From: Azospirillum fermentarium
GTDB taxonomy: Bacteria > Pseudomonadota > Alphaproteobacteria > Azospirillales > Azospirillaceae
NCBI RefSeq assembly: GCF_025961205.1
Contig: NZ_JAOQNH010000001.1
Location: forward strand, 3,124,001-3,188,000
Direction: 5' to 3'
DNA: 64,000 nt
Within the stretch, counting starts at the first letter, position 1; each line of letters opens with the position of its first letter. The notes under the pieces are model-generated. The model made no database searches and had not been told where the DNA came from. It saw only the letters and a list, made by a program, of their open reading frames with translations. The position numbers and the translations under genes are program-made. Below, in pieces: positions 1 to 10,140 of the stretch.

Positions 1-99
1 CTGCGCGACAAGGATCTGGCGGCCCTGGGACGCGCCGGCTTCGATTACGCCACCGCCCGCAGCGTCATCGACGGAAACACGGACGGGGAAGAGGAGTGA
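1..99 (+). CDS. C-terminal fragment, RecX-like regulatory protein (5' end outside window)
   Basis: An open frame enters from the left edge and ends at a TGA. The 32 residues contain L-x-x-x-G-R-A-G-F-D-Y-A-T-A-R-x-V-I, followed by an acidic tail. This resembles the last helical repeat of RecX, which ends in a (R)RGF-x-Y-x-x-A-R pattern and modulates RecA filaments. Only the last repeat is visible, so the assignment is tentative; another helical-repeat protein would fit as well. Confidence 0.45.
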   Translation: MRDKDLAALGRAGFDYATARSVIDGNTDGEEE

Positions 100-225
100 C
101 GCCGAAACGAATACCTATGAATTCCAACGCACCACTCCATTCGATAACAATTCTATTTTGTGGACTTGGGCATTACAGCGGACTTTATTACCGTCCGCCG
201 TGATTGACGTTCGGGATCGTGTCCG

Positions 226-1251
226 ATGATTGAAATTCTGGCCGGATTGGGGGCGGCGGCGGGGACCGTCTATGCCGCCGCCTATGTTTTCCTGCCGCGC
301 TATTTGTCCAAGAGCATTCCCACCCCGGAAAAACGGTCGGACAGCGAAGACCGCAACCGCGCCATCATTTCGGCCACCTTCGCCGCCATCGGCGCCGTCG
401 CCGCCTTTCTCTACAACGTCTACGACGACTCGGAGAAAGAGAAGCTGCGGATCGAGAACGAGGCCCGCAAGACCCGCAGCGACTACATCGCGCGGCTGAA
501 CGGCTACACCCGCGACATCTTCCACGCCAACCCCGCCGAGGTGGTGTCGATGCTCTATTCCGTCGGCCTGATGGCCGCGGAGGACGAGGACATCCACCGC
601 ATCATGACCGAGGTGATGCGCACCTACCTCCATGCCCAGGTTCCCCTGCCCACCGACGTGGATTTCCACAGCGTCACGCCCGTTGCCGGCATCACCATGG
701 GGCCGCAGACCGCCATCAACGTGCTGGGCTGGCGCCATCTGGCCTATGACCCGCCCCATCACACCCCGGACCTGAGCCATCTGATGCTGAAGGGCGCCAC
801 GTTCCGCGGCATGAACGGCTACGCCAAGGCGCTGTTCTACGGATCCATGCTGCCGGCCACCGATTTCCGCTACGGCGATTTTTCGGGCACCCGGTTCGAC
901 GGCGCCGTCTTCGACGATTGGGTGGCCTATCAGACCAGCGGCACGGGCGGGCCCTGGAACAGCGGCATTCCCCAGCGGCCCGGCTGGACGTGGGAGCGCT
1001 ATTCCTACGCCGCCAACTTCTTCAGCGCCAATCTGGAACGGGCCCAGTTCAGCGGAGCCCGCCTGTCGGGGGCCATCTTCACCAACGCCCGGCTGGCCGG
1101 CGCCCGCTTCGACGGCGCCACCCTGACGCGCGCCGATTTCACCGGCGCCATCGACATCGACAAGGCGGTGTTCGACGGCGCCTGTTCCGATGACATGGCC
1201 CATTTCCCCGCAGCCCTGAAGAGCAACCCCGCCATCCGCAACGGGTGCTGA
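226..1251 (+). CDS. membrane-anchored pentapeptide-repeat protein
   Basis: A 341-residue protein of unknown role. Two hydrophobic helices (about residues 2-24 and 46-65) are followed by a charged helix (68-90) and a globular middle. Pentapeptide repeats of the A(D/N)LXX/ARFDG type lie at about 190-230 and 262-310, for example SANLERAQFSGARL and AGARFDGATL. Such repeats form a right-handed quadrilateral beta helix. The middle region around residues 85-130 (YIARLNGYTRDIF onward) resembles no domain I can name. It appears to be a stand-alone gene: the flanking small reading frames are not obviously linked to it. The second hydrophobic segment and charged linker suggest anchoring in the inner membrane with a cytoplasmic repeat domain, which is inference. 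Confidence 0.75.
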   Translation: MIEILAGLGAAAGTVYAAAYVFLPRYLSKSIPTPEKRSDSEDRNRAIISATFAAIGAVAAFLYNVYDDSEKEKLRIENEARKTRSDYIARLNGYTRDIFHANPAEVVSMLYSVGLMAAEDEDIHRIMTEVMRTYLHAQVPLPTDVDFHSVTPVAGITMGPQTAINVLGWRHLAYDPPHHTPDLSHLMLKGATFRGMNGYAKALFYGSMLPATDFRYGDFSGTRFDGAVFDDWVAYQTSGTGGPWNSGIPQRPGWTWERYSYAANFFSANLERAQFSGARLSGAIFTNARLAGARFDGATLTRADFTGAIDIDKAVFDGACSDDMAHFPAALKSNPAIRNGC

Positions 1252-1344
1252 GCCGCATCGCCGAGCCCGCCCTTGGCGGCGGCGGGCCGGGCGGGTATGG
1301 TTGGGACACGCCCCTGTTTTTCCATAAGGAAAGGCCCCACGCCC

Positions 1345-1467
1345 ATGAAGGCGATGCTCCTCGGCTTTGCCGCCGCCATCCTGATCGCCGCCGGTGCCGC
1401 CGCGGTGCTGACCACGGCGGACCATTCCAGCGCCCAGCGCTACGCCACCCCGTCCGCCCGGCTGTGA
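1345..1467 (+). CDS. small exported or membrane peptide, 40 aa, unknown
   Basis: A short frame starting at an ATG preceded by an AAGGA ribosome-binding site. It begins MKAMLLGF, runs through an Ala/Ile/Leu-rich hydrophobic stretch (residues 3-25) and ends in a short polar tail. This is the shape of a signal peptide or single-pass membrane peptide. An earlier ATG in the same frame would add a proline/arginine-rich leader without an obvious ribosome-binding site, so I chose the later one. No family recognised. Confidence 0.4.
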   Translation: MKAMLLGFAAAILIAAGAAAVLTTADHSSAQRYATPSARL

Positions 1468-1479
1468 CCGCGGCCCCGC

Positions 1480-2493
1480 TTACGGGTCGAGGCTGAACAT
1501 CAGCAGCAGGGTCCGCTGCAGCGGGCTGAAATTGTCGTCGGAGACGAGGTAGACCAAAAGCCGCCCGTCGGGGCCGGTGCGCACCGACAGCCCTTCGTAA
1601 TTGTCCAGCGGCAGGGGCGGGCCGATCCGGGCCACCTCCTCCCCCTCCAGCACGGCGCCGGGGCGCACGGCGGCGGCGGGCACCCGCACCAGCCGCGACC
1701 CCCAGCCGCCCAGCAGGGAAAAATACCGCTCCAGCACCAGAAGGCCGCCATCCGGCAAGGCCGCCGCCGAGGTCGGACGGTAATGGGGCCGGGCGCGGTA
1801 GGTCACCCGTTGCCAGCCGTCCGCCGTGGCCGGCAGCGACGGCGCCAGCCAGCCGCGCCGTTCGGGTACCCCGTCGTCCTCCCCCTCCTCCAGCAGCAGG
1901 AAGCGGCCGTCGGGAAACAGGGCCATGGCCTCCAGCCCGCCGTTGGGGGGCGAGGTGGCGGTGTCGGCCGGAACCGGCACCGGAACCGGCAGGGTGCCGG
2001 ATTCCCCGATCGCCGGGGGATAGCGCCACACCCGCGGGGTGCCTTCGAACGAAACCAGCCAGCCGCCGTCGGGCAGGCGCAGGATGTCTTCGGAATCGCC
2101 GGGGCTGATCAGCGTCTTGTCCTGGGTGCCGGGCAGCCGGCGGGCGGTCAGGCTGGACGCGCCTGCCAGCCAGCCGCCGGCGTCATAGGTCAATGCCCCC
2201 CGCACCACGAACCCATGGTCGCTGACCGCGGCAAAGCGCTGGCCGCCGTCGAACACCGACAGGCCCGACAGCCCGCCGATGGCCCCCCCATGAATCTCGA
2301 TGCCGCCCTGATAGGTCAGCCGGCCCAGACGCACCGGCTCCCCGGCCTGGGCCGGGGCCACCCGGTCCGGCACCACCGGACGGACGGAGGATGGCGGCGG
2401 GCGGCGGGCCGTGTCGGCGGCACAGGCCACCGACATCCCCAGCGCCACCAGGGTGGTCATCCAGCGCCCCAAACCCCCGCGGTCGTCACGCAT
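1480..2493 (-). CDS. exported esterase-like/phytase-like beta-propeller protein
   Basis: About 337 residues, starting with an N-terminal export signal (hydrophobic run TTLVALGMSVACAA; either signal peptidase I or, less likely, lipoprotein processing at the Cys). The mature part has GGLSGLSVFDGGQRFAAVSDHG near the start, then repeated strand motifs with FEGTPRVW, GLEAMALFPDGRFLLLEE and DNYEGLSV. This pattern is typical of the 'esterase-like activity of phytase' family (PF13449), a calcium-associated beta propeller of uncertain substrate. The start was set at the MRDD methionine, with a later ATG at 2460 possible; the longer upstream frame lacks a signal-like N-terminus. It appears monocistronic. 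Confidence 0.7.
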   Translation of the reverse strand: MRDDRGGLGRWMTTLVALGMSVACAADTARRPPPSSVRPVVPDRVAPAQAGEPVRLGRLTYQGGIEIHGGAIGGLSGLSVFDGGQRFAAVSDHGFVVRGALTYDAGGWLAGASSLTARRLPGTQDKTLISPGDSEDILRLPDGGWLVSFEGTPRVWRYPPAIGESGTLPVPVPVPADTATSPPNGGLEAMALFPDGRFLLLEEGEDDGVPERRGWLAPSLPATADGWQRVTYRARPHYRPTSAAALPDGGLLVLERYFSLLGGWGSRLVRVPAAAVRPGAVLEGEEVARIGPPLPLDNYEGLSVRTGPDGRLLVYLVSDDNFSPLQRTLLLMFSLDP

Positions 2494-2720
2494 CCCCGCT
2501 GTTTCCCCCCAGCCACCATAAAAAATCAATAGGCGATAAGGCCGGACCAAGGCTTGCGGAAAGACCGGCCCCCTTCCCTTTACCCCTATGCGAACGGAAG
2601 TACACCCTTTGATTTTCCCCGGCGGCGGCCAAAATTCCCTAAATACTCAGGGCTCCGCGGCGCCGCATGCGTCCGCAACCCGCTCCAGCCGGTTCCGTTC
2701 CAGAACCCAACGCCGCCCCC

Positions 2721-3437
2721 ATGGTGCCCATGCCGAAGCCTGTACGGATACGCGCCCTGCTCCTTCCTCCCGACCGGCCTCCCGGCGGCGGCGGGACGGC
2801 GGGCGATCCTTCCCCCGGCGATCCCCACCTGGCCCGCATCCAGGAGCTGGAAAGCGAACTGCGGGAACTGCAACACCGGGCCAAGAACAGCCTTCAGCTC
2901 GTGCTCAGCCTGCTGAAGCTGCAGGCCGGGCGGATCCGCGACCCCGACGCCCGCGCGGCCTATGAGCAGACCCTGGTGCGGATCGAAGCGCTGGCCATCC
3001 TCTACCGCCAGCTTCACGAGACGGGATCGGGCACCCACGTGGCGCTGGGCCGCTATGTGGAGGCCCTGTGCGAGACGGTGAAGGCCGGCACCCCCGGCGG
3101 CCTGTCCACCATCCCCATCACCGTCACCGCCGAAGCCATGGAGGTAGGGCTGTACGAGGCCATGCCGCTGGGCCTGATCGCGGCCGAGCTGGTGTCCAAC
3201 AGCCTGCACCACGCCTTTCCCGACCAGGGGTGGATCCAGGTGTCCATCGCCCGCAGCAGCGGCCAGCGCGGCCGGCTGATGGTGGAGGACAACGGCCGCC
3301 CCCTGCCCGCCGGGTTCGACACCACCGTGGACGACGGGCTGATGCTGGCCGAGGCGCTGGCCGCCCAGCTCGGCGACACGCTGGTGACCGAAACCGATTC
3401 CCGCGGCACCACCGCCGCCGTCAGCTTTCCGCTGTAG
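2721..3437 (+). CDS. HisKA_2/HWE-type sensor histidine kinase
   Basis: A soluble kinase of about 238 residues with a short proline-rich N-terminus. The dimerisation/phospho-acceptor helix contains LQHRAKNSLQLVLSLL, the H-R-x-K-N signature of the HisKA_2 group. The ATPase domain then shows LIAAELVSNSLHHAFP (N box) and VEDNGRPLP (G1 box), with a weak G2. It has no transmembrane segment or sensory domain of its own, so it is likely cytoplasmic. Kinases of this group commonly serve general stress or light signalling in alphaproteobacteria, but no response regulator or anti-anti-sigma partner is adjacent here. The chosen start is the ATG before VPMPKPVR; the frame is open further upstream. Confidence 0.72.
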   Translation: MVPMPKPVRIRALLLPPDRPPGGGGTAGDPSPGDPHLARIQELESELRELQHRAKNSLQLVLSLLKLQAGRIRDPDARAAYEQTLVRIEALAILYRQLHETGSGTHVALGRYVEALCETVKAGTPGGLSTIPITVTAEAMEVGLYEAMPLGLIAAELVSNSLHHAFPDQGWIQVSIARSSGQRGRLMVEDNGRPLPAGFDTTVDDGLMLAEALAAQLGDTLVTETDSRGTTAAVSFPL

Positions 3438-3450
3438 CACCGGGCATGGA

Positions 3451-3474
3451 AAAGGGAGGCCGAAGCCCCCCTTT
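3451..3474. terminator. bidirectional hairpin between convergent genes
   Basis: An imperfect 10-bp stem (AAAGGGAGGC / GCCCCCCTTT, one mismatch) around a CGAA loop lies between the converging kinase and cysteine synthase genes. The A and T runs at the stem ends suit termination in either direction. Confidence 0.55.
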
Positions 3475-3502
3475 CCCACCGGCATCGCCTGTGCCGTATG
3501 CC

Positions 3503-4462
<960 letters not shown>

Positions 4463-4537
4463 TCTTTTTACTCCCACGACACGTGATTTAAGACATTTCA
4501 CACCTTGGCGCCGAGTTTACCCGGCGTATCAGGGGAA

Positions 4538-4993
4538 TCAAATGCTAAAATCGATGCGTTCCTCGGTTTCGCTTTCCACACCGGCGGCGCGGGCGCGCAT
4601 GCATAGATCCTCGATGGTGATGGAATCGAGCTTGGCCATGCATTCGGCCTGCAGGTCGGTCCACACCGGGCGCACCACCAGATGGCCCAGCACGGAACCG
4701 GCGGGTTCCTCCACGGGATCGGTCGCGGTTTCCATGGCCCGCACCACACGGACGATTTCGCCCAGGTTGATCCGGCGGCGTTCGCGCGCCAGACGGTAGC
4801 CGCCACGGGGGCCGCGCACGCCGGCCAGGATGCCTTCACGCACGAGCTGCTGGAGCACCTGTTCCAGATAACGCTTGGGGATGCCCTGGCGGCGGGTGAT
4901 CTCGCCCGACTGCACCGGCTCGGTGCCGGCGTTGTAGGCGATGTCCAGCACCGCTTCGATGGCGAACATCAGCTTCTTTGAAATACGCAGCAT
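4538..4993 (-). CDS. Rrf2-family transcriptional regulator, CymR-like rather than IscR
   Basis: A 151-residue winged-helix protein. The N-terminal half carries the Rrf2 signature (FAIEAVLDIAYNAG, IPKRYLEQVLQQLVREGILAGVRGPRGGYRLAR). IscR-type members bind a [2Fe-2S] cluster through three clustered cysteines. Here only two cysteines are present (AECMAK and EDLCMRA), so a classical cluster site is missing. Its position directly before cysK and after dut makes a role in sulfur metabolism, as for CymR, the most economical reading. It begins 18 bp after dut, so it probably also belongs to the coaBC-dut transcript. A GGGGGG-rich site precedes the ATG. Confidence 0.85.
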   Translation of the reverse strand: MLRISKKLMFAIEAVLDIAYNAGTEPVQSGEITRRQGIPKRYLEQVLQQLVREGILAGVRGPRGGYRLARERRRINLGEIVRVVRAMETATDPVEEPAGSVLGHLVVRPVWTDLQAECMAKLDSITIEDLCMRARAAGVESETEERIDFSI

Positions 4994-5011
4994 CGTTTTC
5001 CGCTTCCCCCC

Positions 5012-5461
5012 TTAGCGTCCCGTGGACCCGAAGCCGCCCGAGCCGCGGGCGCTGGCGTCCAGGGTATCGGTCTCGGCCCAGACGGCGCGCTCGTAGCGCG
5101 CGATGACCATCTGGGCGATGCGCTGGCCCCGTTCGACGGTGACGGGCTGGGCGCCGTGGTTGATCAGGATCACCCCCACCTCGCCGCGGTAATCGGCGTC
5201 GATGGTGCCGGGGGCGTTCAGCACCGTGACGCCGTGCTTGAGCGCCAGGCCCGAGCGGGGGCGCACCTGCGCCTCGAACCCCGGCGGCAGGGCGACGGCG
5301 ATGCCGGTGGGCACCAGCGCGCGGGCACCGGGTTCGATGGTGAGGGGGGCGTCCACCGCCGCCGACAGGTCCAGCCCCGCCGAATCGGGGGTGGCGTATT
5401 CGGGCAACGGCAGGTCCGCCCCATGGGGCAGGCGGCGGACCGCCACCGTCACGGCGCTCAT
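5012..5461 (-). CDS. dut: deoxyuridine 5'-triphosphate nucleotidohydrolase (dUTPase)
   Basis: Hydrolyses dUTP to dUMP and pyrophosphate, keeping uracil out of DNA and feeding dTMP synthesis. At 149 residues it has trimeric dUTPase length. All five motifs are visible in order: [39 protein letters not shown] and the C-terminal arm [10 protein letters not shown]. Its ATG overlaps the coaBC stop codon (ATGA, 4 bp), so the two are probably translationally coupled, an arrangement seen in many bacteria. Confidence 0.95.
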   Translation of the reverse strand: MSAVTVAVRRLPHGADLPLPEYATPDSAGLDLSAAVDAPLTIEPGARALVPTGIAVALPPGFEAQVRPRSGLALKHGVTVLNAPGTIDADYRGEVGVILINHGAQPVTVERGQRIAQMVIARYERAVWAETDTLDASARGSGGFGSTGR

Positions 5462-6705
5462 CGGGTGTCTCCCTGAGTGGATTCGTTTTGTGTGAAATGA
5501 TCCGCGATGGCGCGGGCCAGCCGCTCCGCCACCGCGTCCTTGCTCATGGTGGGCCAGGATTCCTCGGCGTCCGCACGGATGACGTGAACCGTGTTGGCAT
5601 CGCCGCCGAAGGTCTGGGTTCCAAGACCGACGTCATTGGCGACGATCCAGTCGCAGCCCTTGCGCAGCCGCTTGGCACGGGCATAGGCGGCCACGTCGCG
5701 GGTTTCGGCGGCGAAGCCCACCACCAGCGCCGGGCGGCTCTCCGCCCTGGACAGGGTGGCCAGGATGTCGGGGTTTTCCTCCAGCTCCAGCACCGGGGGG
5801 CCGCCGCCGTCCTTCTTGAGCTTGTGGCCCGCCGCCCCCTTGACCCGCCAGTCGGCGACCGCGGCGGCGCACACCGCCACGTCCGCCGGCAGGGCGGCAC
5901 GGCAGGCATCCAGCATCTGCTGCGCCGATTCGATGGCGACGGTGGTGCAGCCGGGCGGATCGGGCAGCCGCACCGGCCCGGTGACCAGCGTCACAGCCGC
6001 CCCCAGCCGGGCCAGGGCCGCGGCGATGGCGTGCCCCTGCTTGCCCGACGAGCGGTTGGCGATGTAGCGCACGGGGTCGATGGCTTCTACGGTGGGGCCG
6101 CTGGTGACCAGCGCCCGGCGCCCGGCCAGGGGCCGCGGCCCCGCCCGCTCCGTGAAGACGCCGATGATGGCGTCAACGATCTCAAGGGGTTCGGCCATGC
6201 GGCCGGGGCCGTATTCGCCGCACGCCATGTCGCCGTCGTTGGGGCCGACGCGGCGCACGCCGCGGGCCTCCAGCCGCGCCAGATTGTCCTGGGTCGCCGG
6301 GTGCAGCCACATGCGCACGTTCATGGCCGGCGCCATCAGCACCGGCTTGTCGGTGGCCAGCAGGGCGGTGGCGGCCAGATCATTGGCCATGCCGGCGGCC
6401 ATGCGCGCCATCAGGTCGGCGGTGGCCGGGGCCACCACCACCAGATCGGCGTCGCGGGACAACTGGATGTGCCCCATGGAGGATTCATCGGTCAGCGACC
6501 ACAGATCCTGGTACACGGTGTCGCCGGTCAGCGCCTGCACCGACAGGGGCGTGACGAACCGCGCGCCGGCCTCGGTCAGGATGGCGCGCACCGACGCCCC
6601 CCGCTCCTTCAGGCGGCGGATGAGGTCCAGCGACTTGTAGGCGGCGATGCCGCCGGCGATGACCAGCAAGATCCGCTTGCCGGCCAGCGGAACGGAGTTG
6701 GACAA
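5458..6705 (-). CDS. coaBC: bifunctional phosphopantothenoylcysteine decarboxylase / phosphopantothenate-cysteine ligase
   Basis: Carries out two consecutive steps of coenzyme A synthesis. The N-terminal CoaC flavoprotein half shows [31 protein letters not shown] and APAMNVRMW. The C-terminal CoaB half shows [24 protein letters not shown] and the late VANDVG motif. No ATG precedes the first conserved strand. I place the start at a TTG ([11 protein letters not shown]) with GAGGTG a few bases upstream, giving 415 residues, the normal length. The frame is open further upstream, but that part is low in conserved content. Confidence 0.92.
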   Translation of the reverse strand: MSNSVPLAGKRILLVIAGGIAAYKSLDLIRRLKERGASVRAILTEAGARFVTPLSVQALTGDTVYQDLWSLTDESSMGHIQLSRDADLVVVAPATADLMARMAAGMANDLAATALLATDKPVLMAPAMNVRMWLHPATQDNLARLEARGVRRVGPNDGDMACGEYGPGRMAEPLEIVDAIIGVFTERAGPRPLAGRRALVTSGPTVEAIDPVRYIANRSSGKQGHAIAAALARLGAAVTLVTGPVRLPDPPGCTTVAIESAQQMLDACRAALPADVAVCAAAVADWRVKGAAGHKLKKDGGGPPVLELEENPDILATLSRAESRPALVVGFAAETRDVAAYARAKRLRKGCDWIVANDVGLGTQTFGGDANTVHVIRADAEESWPTMSKDAVAERLARAIADHFTQNESTQGDTR

Positions 6706-6908
6706 AACGCACCTCGACCGGGGAATGGAACCAACCTGCCCATGGGTTTGACAGTTTTTGGTGTGGAATTCAAATATTCCATCACACGGCGCGCGACAAG
6801 AGCGGCGCAAGACACAAGGTGGACTCGCGAAATCAGCCGGCCCGCCCGTCCCGGCCGCCGGCGCCGGCCCGCGCATGGCCGGTGGGCGAGGCATGAGGGA
6901 ATCATCCC

Positions 6909-6923
6909 TGGCATATCTCGTGC
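6909..6923 (+). promoter_or_regulatory. possible weak sigma-54 promoter
   Basis: TGGCAT-N5-GTGC has the obligatory GG and GC dinucleotides at the right spacing, 61 bp before the regulator's ATG. The match to TGGCAC-N5-TTGC is incomplete, so this is only a candidate for autoregulation by the downstream sigma-54 activator. Confidence 0.22.
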
Positions 6924-6983
6924 CGCGGTTGTAGCGTCGGAAATCGGTCGATTTATCTTCAATGCTTCGCTAGTTTGGGTGTC

Positions 6984-8372
6984 ATGGTTGCCGCCACCTC
7001 CATCCTGCTCGTCGAAGACACGCCTTCGCTTGCCCGTGTCTACGTCGAATATCTGAAGAAAGAAGCGTTCACGGTCGTTTCGGTCGATACCGGCGCGGCC
7101 GCGCTGGCGGCTGTGGACGACGGGGCGCCACGGGTCGTGCTCCTCGACCTCCAGCTTCCCGACATGCACGGAATGGATGTGTTGAAACACATCGCGGCCC
7201 AGGGGCTGCCCTGCGCGGTGGTGGTCATCACCGCCCACGGGTCGGTCAGCGTGGCGGTGGAGGCGATGCGCTACGGCGCCTATGATTTCCTGGTCAAGCC
7301 GTTCACGGCCGAACGCCTGACCATCACCGTGCGCAACGCCATGGAGCGGTTGCGGCTGGCGCAGATCGTCGATACCTACCAGCGCGACCTGGGCCGCGAC
7401 CGCTACCACGGCTTCATCGGCTCGTCGCTGACGATGCAGGCGGTGTACCGCATCGTGGACAGCGCTGCGTCCAGCAAGGCCACCGTCTTCATCACCGGCG
7501 AATCGGGCACGGGCAAGGAGGTCTGCGCCGAGGCCATCCACCGGCAGAGCCCCCGGCGCGAGCGGCCCTTCGTCGCCATCAATTGCGGCGCCATCCCCAA
7601 GGATCTCATGGAAAGCGAGATCTTCGGCCATATGAAGGGCGCCTTCACCGGGGCGGTGTCGGACCGCGAGGGTGCGGCGGCCCGCGCCGACAGCGGCACG
7701 CTGTTCCTGGACGAAATCTGCGAGATGGAGCCGAACCTCCAGACCAAGCTGCTGCGGTTCATCCAGACCGGCACCTTCACCCCCGTGGGCGGCAACCGTC
7801 TGGAAAAGGTGGATCTGCGCATCATCTGCGCCACCAACCGCGACCCGCTGAAGGAGGTGGAGGAAGGCCGCTTCCGCGAGGATCTCTATTACCGCCTGCA
7901 CGTCATCCCCATCCACCTGCCGCCGCTGCGGGAGCGGGAGGATGACGTGCTGGAAATCGCCCGCGGCTACCTGCGCGACTATGCCGCCGAAGAGGGCAAG
8001 GGCTTCCGCCGCTTCGATGCGGAAGCCGAACACATTCTGCGCACCTATCACTGGCCGGGCAACGTGCGGCAGGTGCAGAACGTGATCCGCAACGTGGTGG
8101 TGCTGCACGACGGCGACAGCGTGGTGCCCGAGATGCTGCCCCCGCCCTTGGGCCGGCAGGCGCGCACGCCCCAGCCCCCGCCGGCCGCCGCCGCCGCCGC
8201 GCCATCCGGCCCCCGGCCCATCAAGCCGCTGTGGCAGGTGGAAAAGGATACCATCGAGGAAGCGATCGAGGCGTGCGACGGCAACATCCCCCGCGCCGCC
8301 GCATTGCTGGAGATCAGCGCCTCCACCATCTACCGCAAGCGCCTGACCTGGCAGGCGGAAGGCAAGCTCTGA
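6984..8372 (+). CDS. sigma-54-dependent response regulator, NtrC/LuxO class
   Basis: A 462-residue transcriptional activator with three domains. The receiver (residues 5-120) has LLVED, the phospho-acceptor in LLDLQLPD (about D55) and LVKPF. The AAA+ domain (about 140-370) has GESGTGKE (Walker A), the intact sigma-54 contact loop GAFTGA and DSGTLFLDEI (Walker B). A Fis-type helix-turn-helix (GNIPRAAALLEISASTIYRKR) lies at the C-terminus. The architecture resembles LuxO and NtrC. No kinase lies next to it, so its input is unknown. I chose ATG over the upstream TTG. A proline/alanine-rich linker precedes the DNA-binding domain. Confidence 0.88.
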   Translation: MVAATSILLVEDTPSLARVYVEYLKKEAFTVVSVDTGAAALAAVDDGAPRVVLLDLQLPDMHGMDVLKHIAAQGLPCAVVVITAHGSVSVAVEAMRYGAYDFLVKPFTAERLTITVRNAMERLRLAQIVDTYQRDLGRDRYHGFIGSSLTMQAVYRIVDSAASSKATVFITGESGTGKEVCAEAIHRQSPRRERPFVAINCGAIPKDLMESEIFGHMKGAFTGAVSDREGAAARADSGTLFLDEICEMEPNLQTKLLRFIQTGTFTPVGGNRLEKVDLRIICATNRDPLKEVEEGRFREDLYYRLHVIPIHLPPLREREDDVLEIARGYLRDYAAEEGKGFRRFDAEAEHILRTYHWPGNVRQVQNVIRNVVVLHDGDSVVPEMLPPPLGRQARTPQPPPAAAAAAPSGPRPIKPLWQVEKDTIEEAIEACDGNIPRAAALLEISASTIYRKRLTWQAEGKL

Positions 8373-8374
8373 CC

Positions 8375-9232
8375 ATGAGCGCCCCCGTCACCGTGCGCGC
8401 TCTCCGCCGGATGGCGGAGGAGCGGCTGGCCGCCGCCGGGGTGGACACGCCGGGCCTGGACGCCCGGCTGCTGCTGGAACACGCCCTGGGGCTGGACCGC
8501 AGCGCGCTGCTGGCCCGTGCCGACGATCCGGTGGCCGAAGACGCCGCCGCCCGGGCGCTCGCGCTGGTGGACCGGCGCGCGGGGCGGGAACCGGTGTCGC
8601 GCATCATCGGCGAGCGCGGCTTCTGGACCCTGGATTTCACCCTGGCCCCCGACACGCTGGACCCCCGCCCCGACACCGAAACGGTGGTGGAGGCGGTGCT
8701 GAACAGCCTGCCCGACCGGAACGTGCCGCTGCGCATCCTGGATCTGGGCACGGGCAGCGGCTGCATCCTGCTGGCGCTGCTGGCGGAACTGCCGGCGGCC
8801 ACCGGGCTCGGCATCGACATCAGCGCGGGTGCGGTGGCGGCGGCCACGGCCAACGCTGCCCGCAACGGCCTGTCGGCCCGTGCCCGGTTTCAGACCGGCT
8901 GCTGGGCCGAGGGGCTGGCCGAACGGTTCGACCGGGTGGTGTCCAATCCGCCCTACATCCCCACCGCCACCATCGCCGGGCTGGAGCCGGAGGTGCGGCT
9001 GCACGACCCCCTGCGCGCGCTGGACGGCGGGGCCGACGGGTTGGATCCCTACCGCATTCTGGCGGGTCAGGTGCCGGGGCTGCTGGTGCCCGGCGGGCTG
9101 GCGGCGTTCGAGGTGGGGGCGGGCCAGGACGGCGACGTCGCCGCCCTGATGACCGCCGCCGGGCTGGACCTGGCGGGGATCCACCGCGACCTTGGCGGCG
9201 TGGCGCGCTGCGTGTGCGTGCGCAAACGCTGA
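8375..9232 (+). CDS. prmC: peptide chain release factor N5-glutamine methyltransferase
   Basis: Methylates the GGQ glutamine of release factors RF1 and RF2. The 285-residue product has an N-terminal helical domain (LDARLLLEHALGLDR) and a Rossmann SAM-binding domain with ILDLGTGSGCILLALL, GIDISAGAV and the catalytic SNPPYIP motif. The ATG follows the regulator's stop codon after 2 bp, so the two genes are co-transcribed, though prmC has no obvious functional tie to that regulator. In many genomes prmC follows prfA, which is not in this window. Confidence 0.93.
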   Translation: MSAPVTVRALRRMAEERLAAAGVDTPGLDARLLLEHALGLDRSALLARADDPVAEDAAARALALVDRRAGREPVSRIIGERGFWTLDFTLAPDTLDPRPDTETVVEAVLNSLPDRNVPLRILDLGTGSGCILLALLAELPAATGLGIDISAGAVAAATANAARNGLSARARFQTGCWAEGLAERFDRVVSNPPYIPTATIAGLEPEVRLHDPLRALDGGADGLDPYRILAGQVPGLLVPGGLAAFEVGAGQDGDVAALMTAAGLDLAGIHRDLGGVARCVCVRKR

Positions 9233-9513
9233 CAAAGAGGGGGATTCCCCAAAAAACGGTTGGATTGGGACGTTCAAGCCGTTAGGGTGCGGAAAGGCGA
9301 AGATCCACGGGCGAGCGGGCGGTATGCCTGCCGCGGTGTTTCCAAGGGGGTGGTCCCGTATGGGCACTCCGCCGGAATGGAAACCGGAACACGCCATTTT
9401 GACTCCCCGCAACCGACCCGCAGCCCTGGCGCTGCGGCGGGCCAGGTGGCCGATCCTGCCACCCGAGCGCGCGAGGGCGATGCATATCTCTTGCATGGGG
9501 CCTCTAGACCCGG

Positions 9514-10017
9514 ATGAGACAAGGACCGAACAACAGGCGTTCGCGCAACCGTGGCGGTGGGAACAACGGCGGTGGCGGCGGCGGTGGCGGCGGCAACGGT
9601 GGTGGTGGCGGTGGCGGTGGCGGCGGGAACAACAACGCCGGACGCCGCCAGAACGTCCCGATGCGCCATCAGACGTTCGACAGCAACGGCCCCGACGTGC
9701 GCATTCGCGGCAACGCGTGGCAGGTCCACGAAAAGTATCAGGCCCTTGCCCGTGACGCCGCGTCGTCGGGTGATCGGGTGATGGCCGAGAATTACCTGCA
9801 GCACGCCGAGCATTATTTCCGCATCATCACCCAGATCCAGGAAGCCGAAAGCCGGCAGCGCGAAAACCGCGGCGGCAATCCTGGCGGCGGTGGCGGCGGC
9901 AACCCTGGCTACAACGCGCAGCAGCCCTCCCAGGCCCCGGGCGAGGAGGACGACTCCGGCCCCGAGAGCGAGGACGGCGGCGACGCCGGGTCCGAACGGA
10001 CGGCGGTCAGCGCCTGA
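9514..10017 (+). CDS. DUF4167-domain protein
   Basis: A 167-residue conserved alphaproteobacterial protein of unknown molecular role. It begins MRQGPNN, the usual start of the family, followed by a basic, Arg/Asn-rich segment and two long glycine runs. The conserved core is at about residues 58-110 (SNGPDVRIRGNAWQVHEKYQALARD, then GDRVMAENYLQHAEHYFRI). The tail is acidic and probably disordered. The RG/N-rich N-terminus suggests nucleic-acid binding, which is inference. The family often lies near prfA-prmC, consistent with prmC just upstream. Confidence 0.85.
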   Translation: MRQGPNNRRSRNRGGGNNGGGGGGGGGNGGGGGGGGGGNNNAGRRQNVPMRHQTFDSNGPDVRIRGNAWQVHEKYQALARDAASSGDRVMAENYLQHAEHYFRIITQIQEAESRQRENRGGNPGGGGGGNPGYNAQQPSQAPGEEDDSGPESEDGGDAGSERTAVSA

Positions 10018-10034
10018 GTCGCGGGTGATTCCGC

Positions 10035-10071
10035 GCCCTCTCCCTCTCCCTGCCGGAGGGAGGGAGAGGGC
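10035..10071. repeat. imperfect inverted repeat / palindromic intergenic unit
   Basis: A pyrimidine-rich arm (GCCCTCTCCCTCTCCC) is followed within four bases by its near complement (GAGGGAGGGAGAGGGC). It could terminate DUF4167 transcription, but no T tract follows. It has the look of a dispersed REP-like unit. Confidence 0.5.
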
Positions 10072-10140
10072 AAGACATCACGAGCCCCCCATCGAACGGC
10101 CATTATCCGCAGTTTTATGGGCCGGGACCGCTGCCGGGCG

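Noticed and set aside
115..1425. 436-residue minus-strand open frame opposite the pentapeptide gene
   Set aside because: Gly/His/Arg/Gln-rich translation typical of the antisense of GC-rich coding DNA; no start site or family signal. Many similar long antisense frames in the window were rejected for the same reason.
4538..4993. Naming the Rrf2 gene iscR
   Set aside because: The three clustered cysteines are missing, and no isc or suf genes are adjacent.
9571..9650. Possible frameshift or sequencing artefact in the glycine-run region of the DUF4167 gene
   Set aside because: The frame continues into the conserved DUF4167 core, and glycine/asparagine-rich N-termini are usual in this family.
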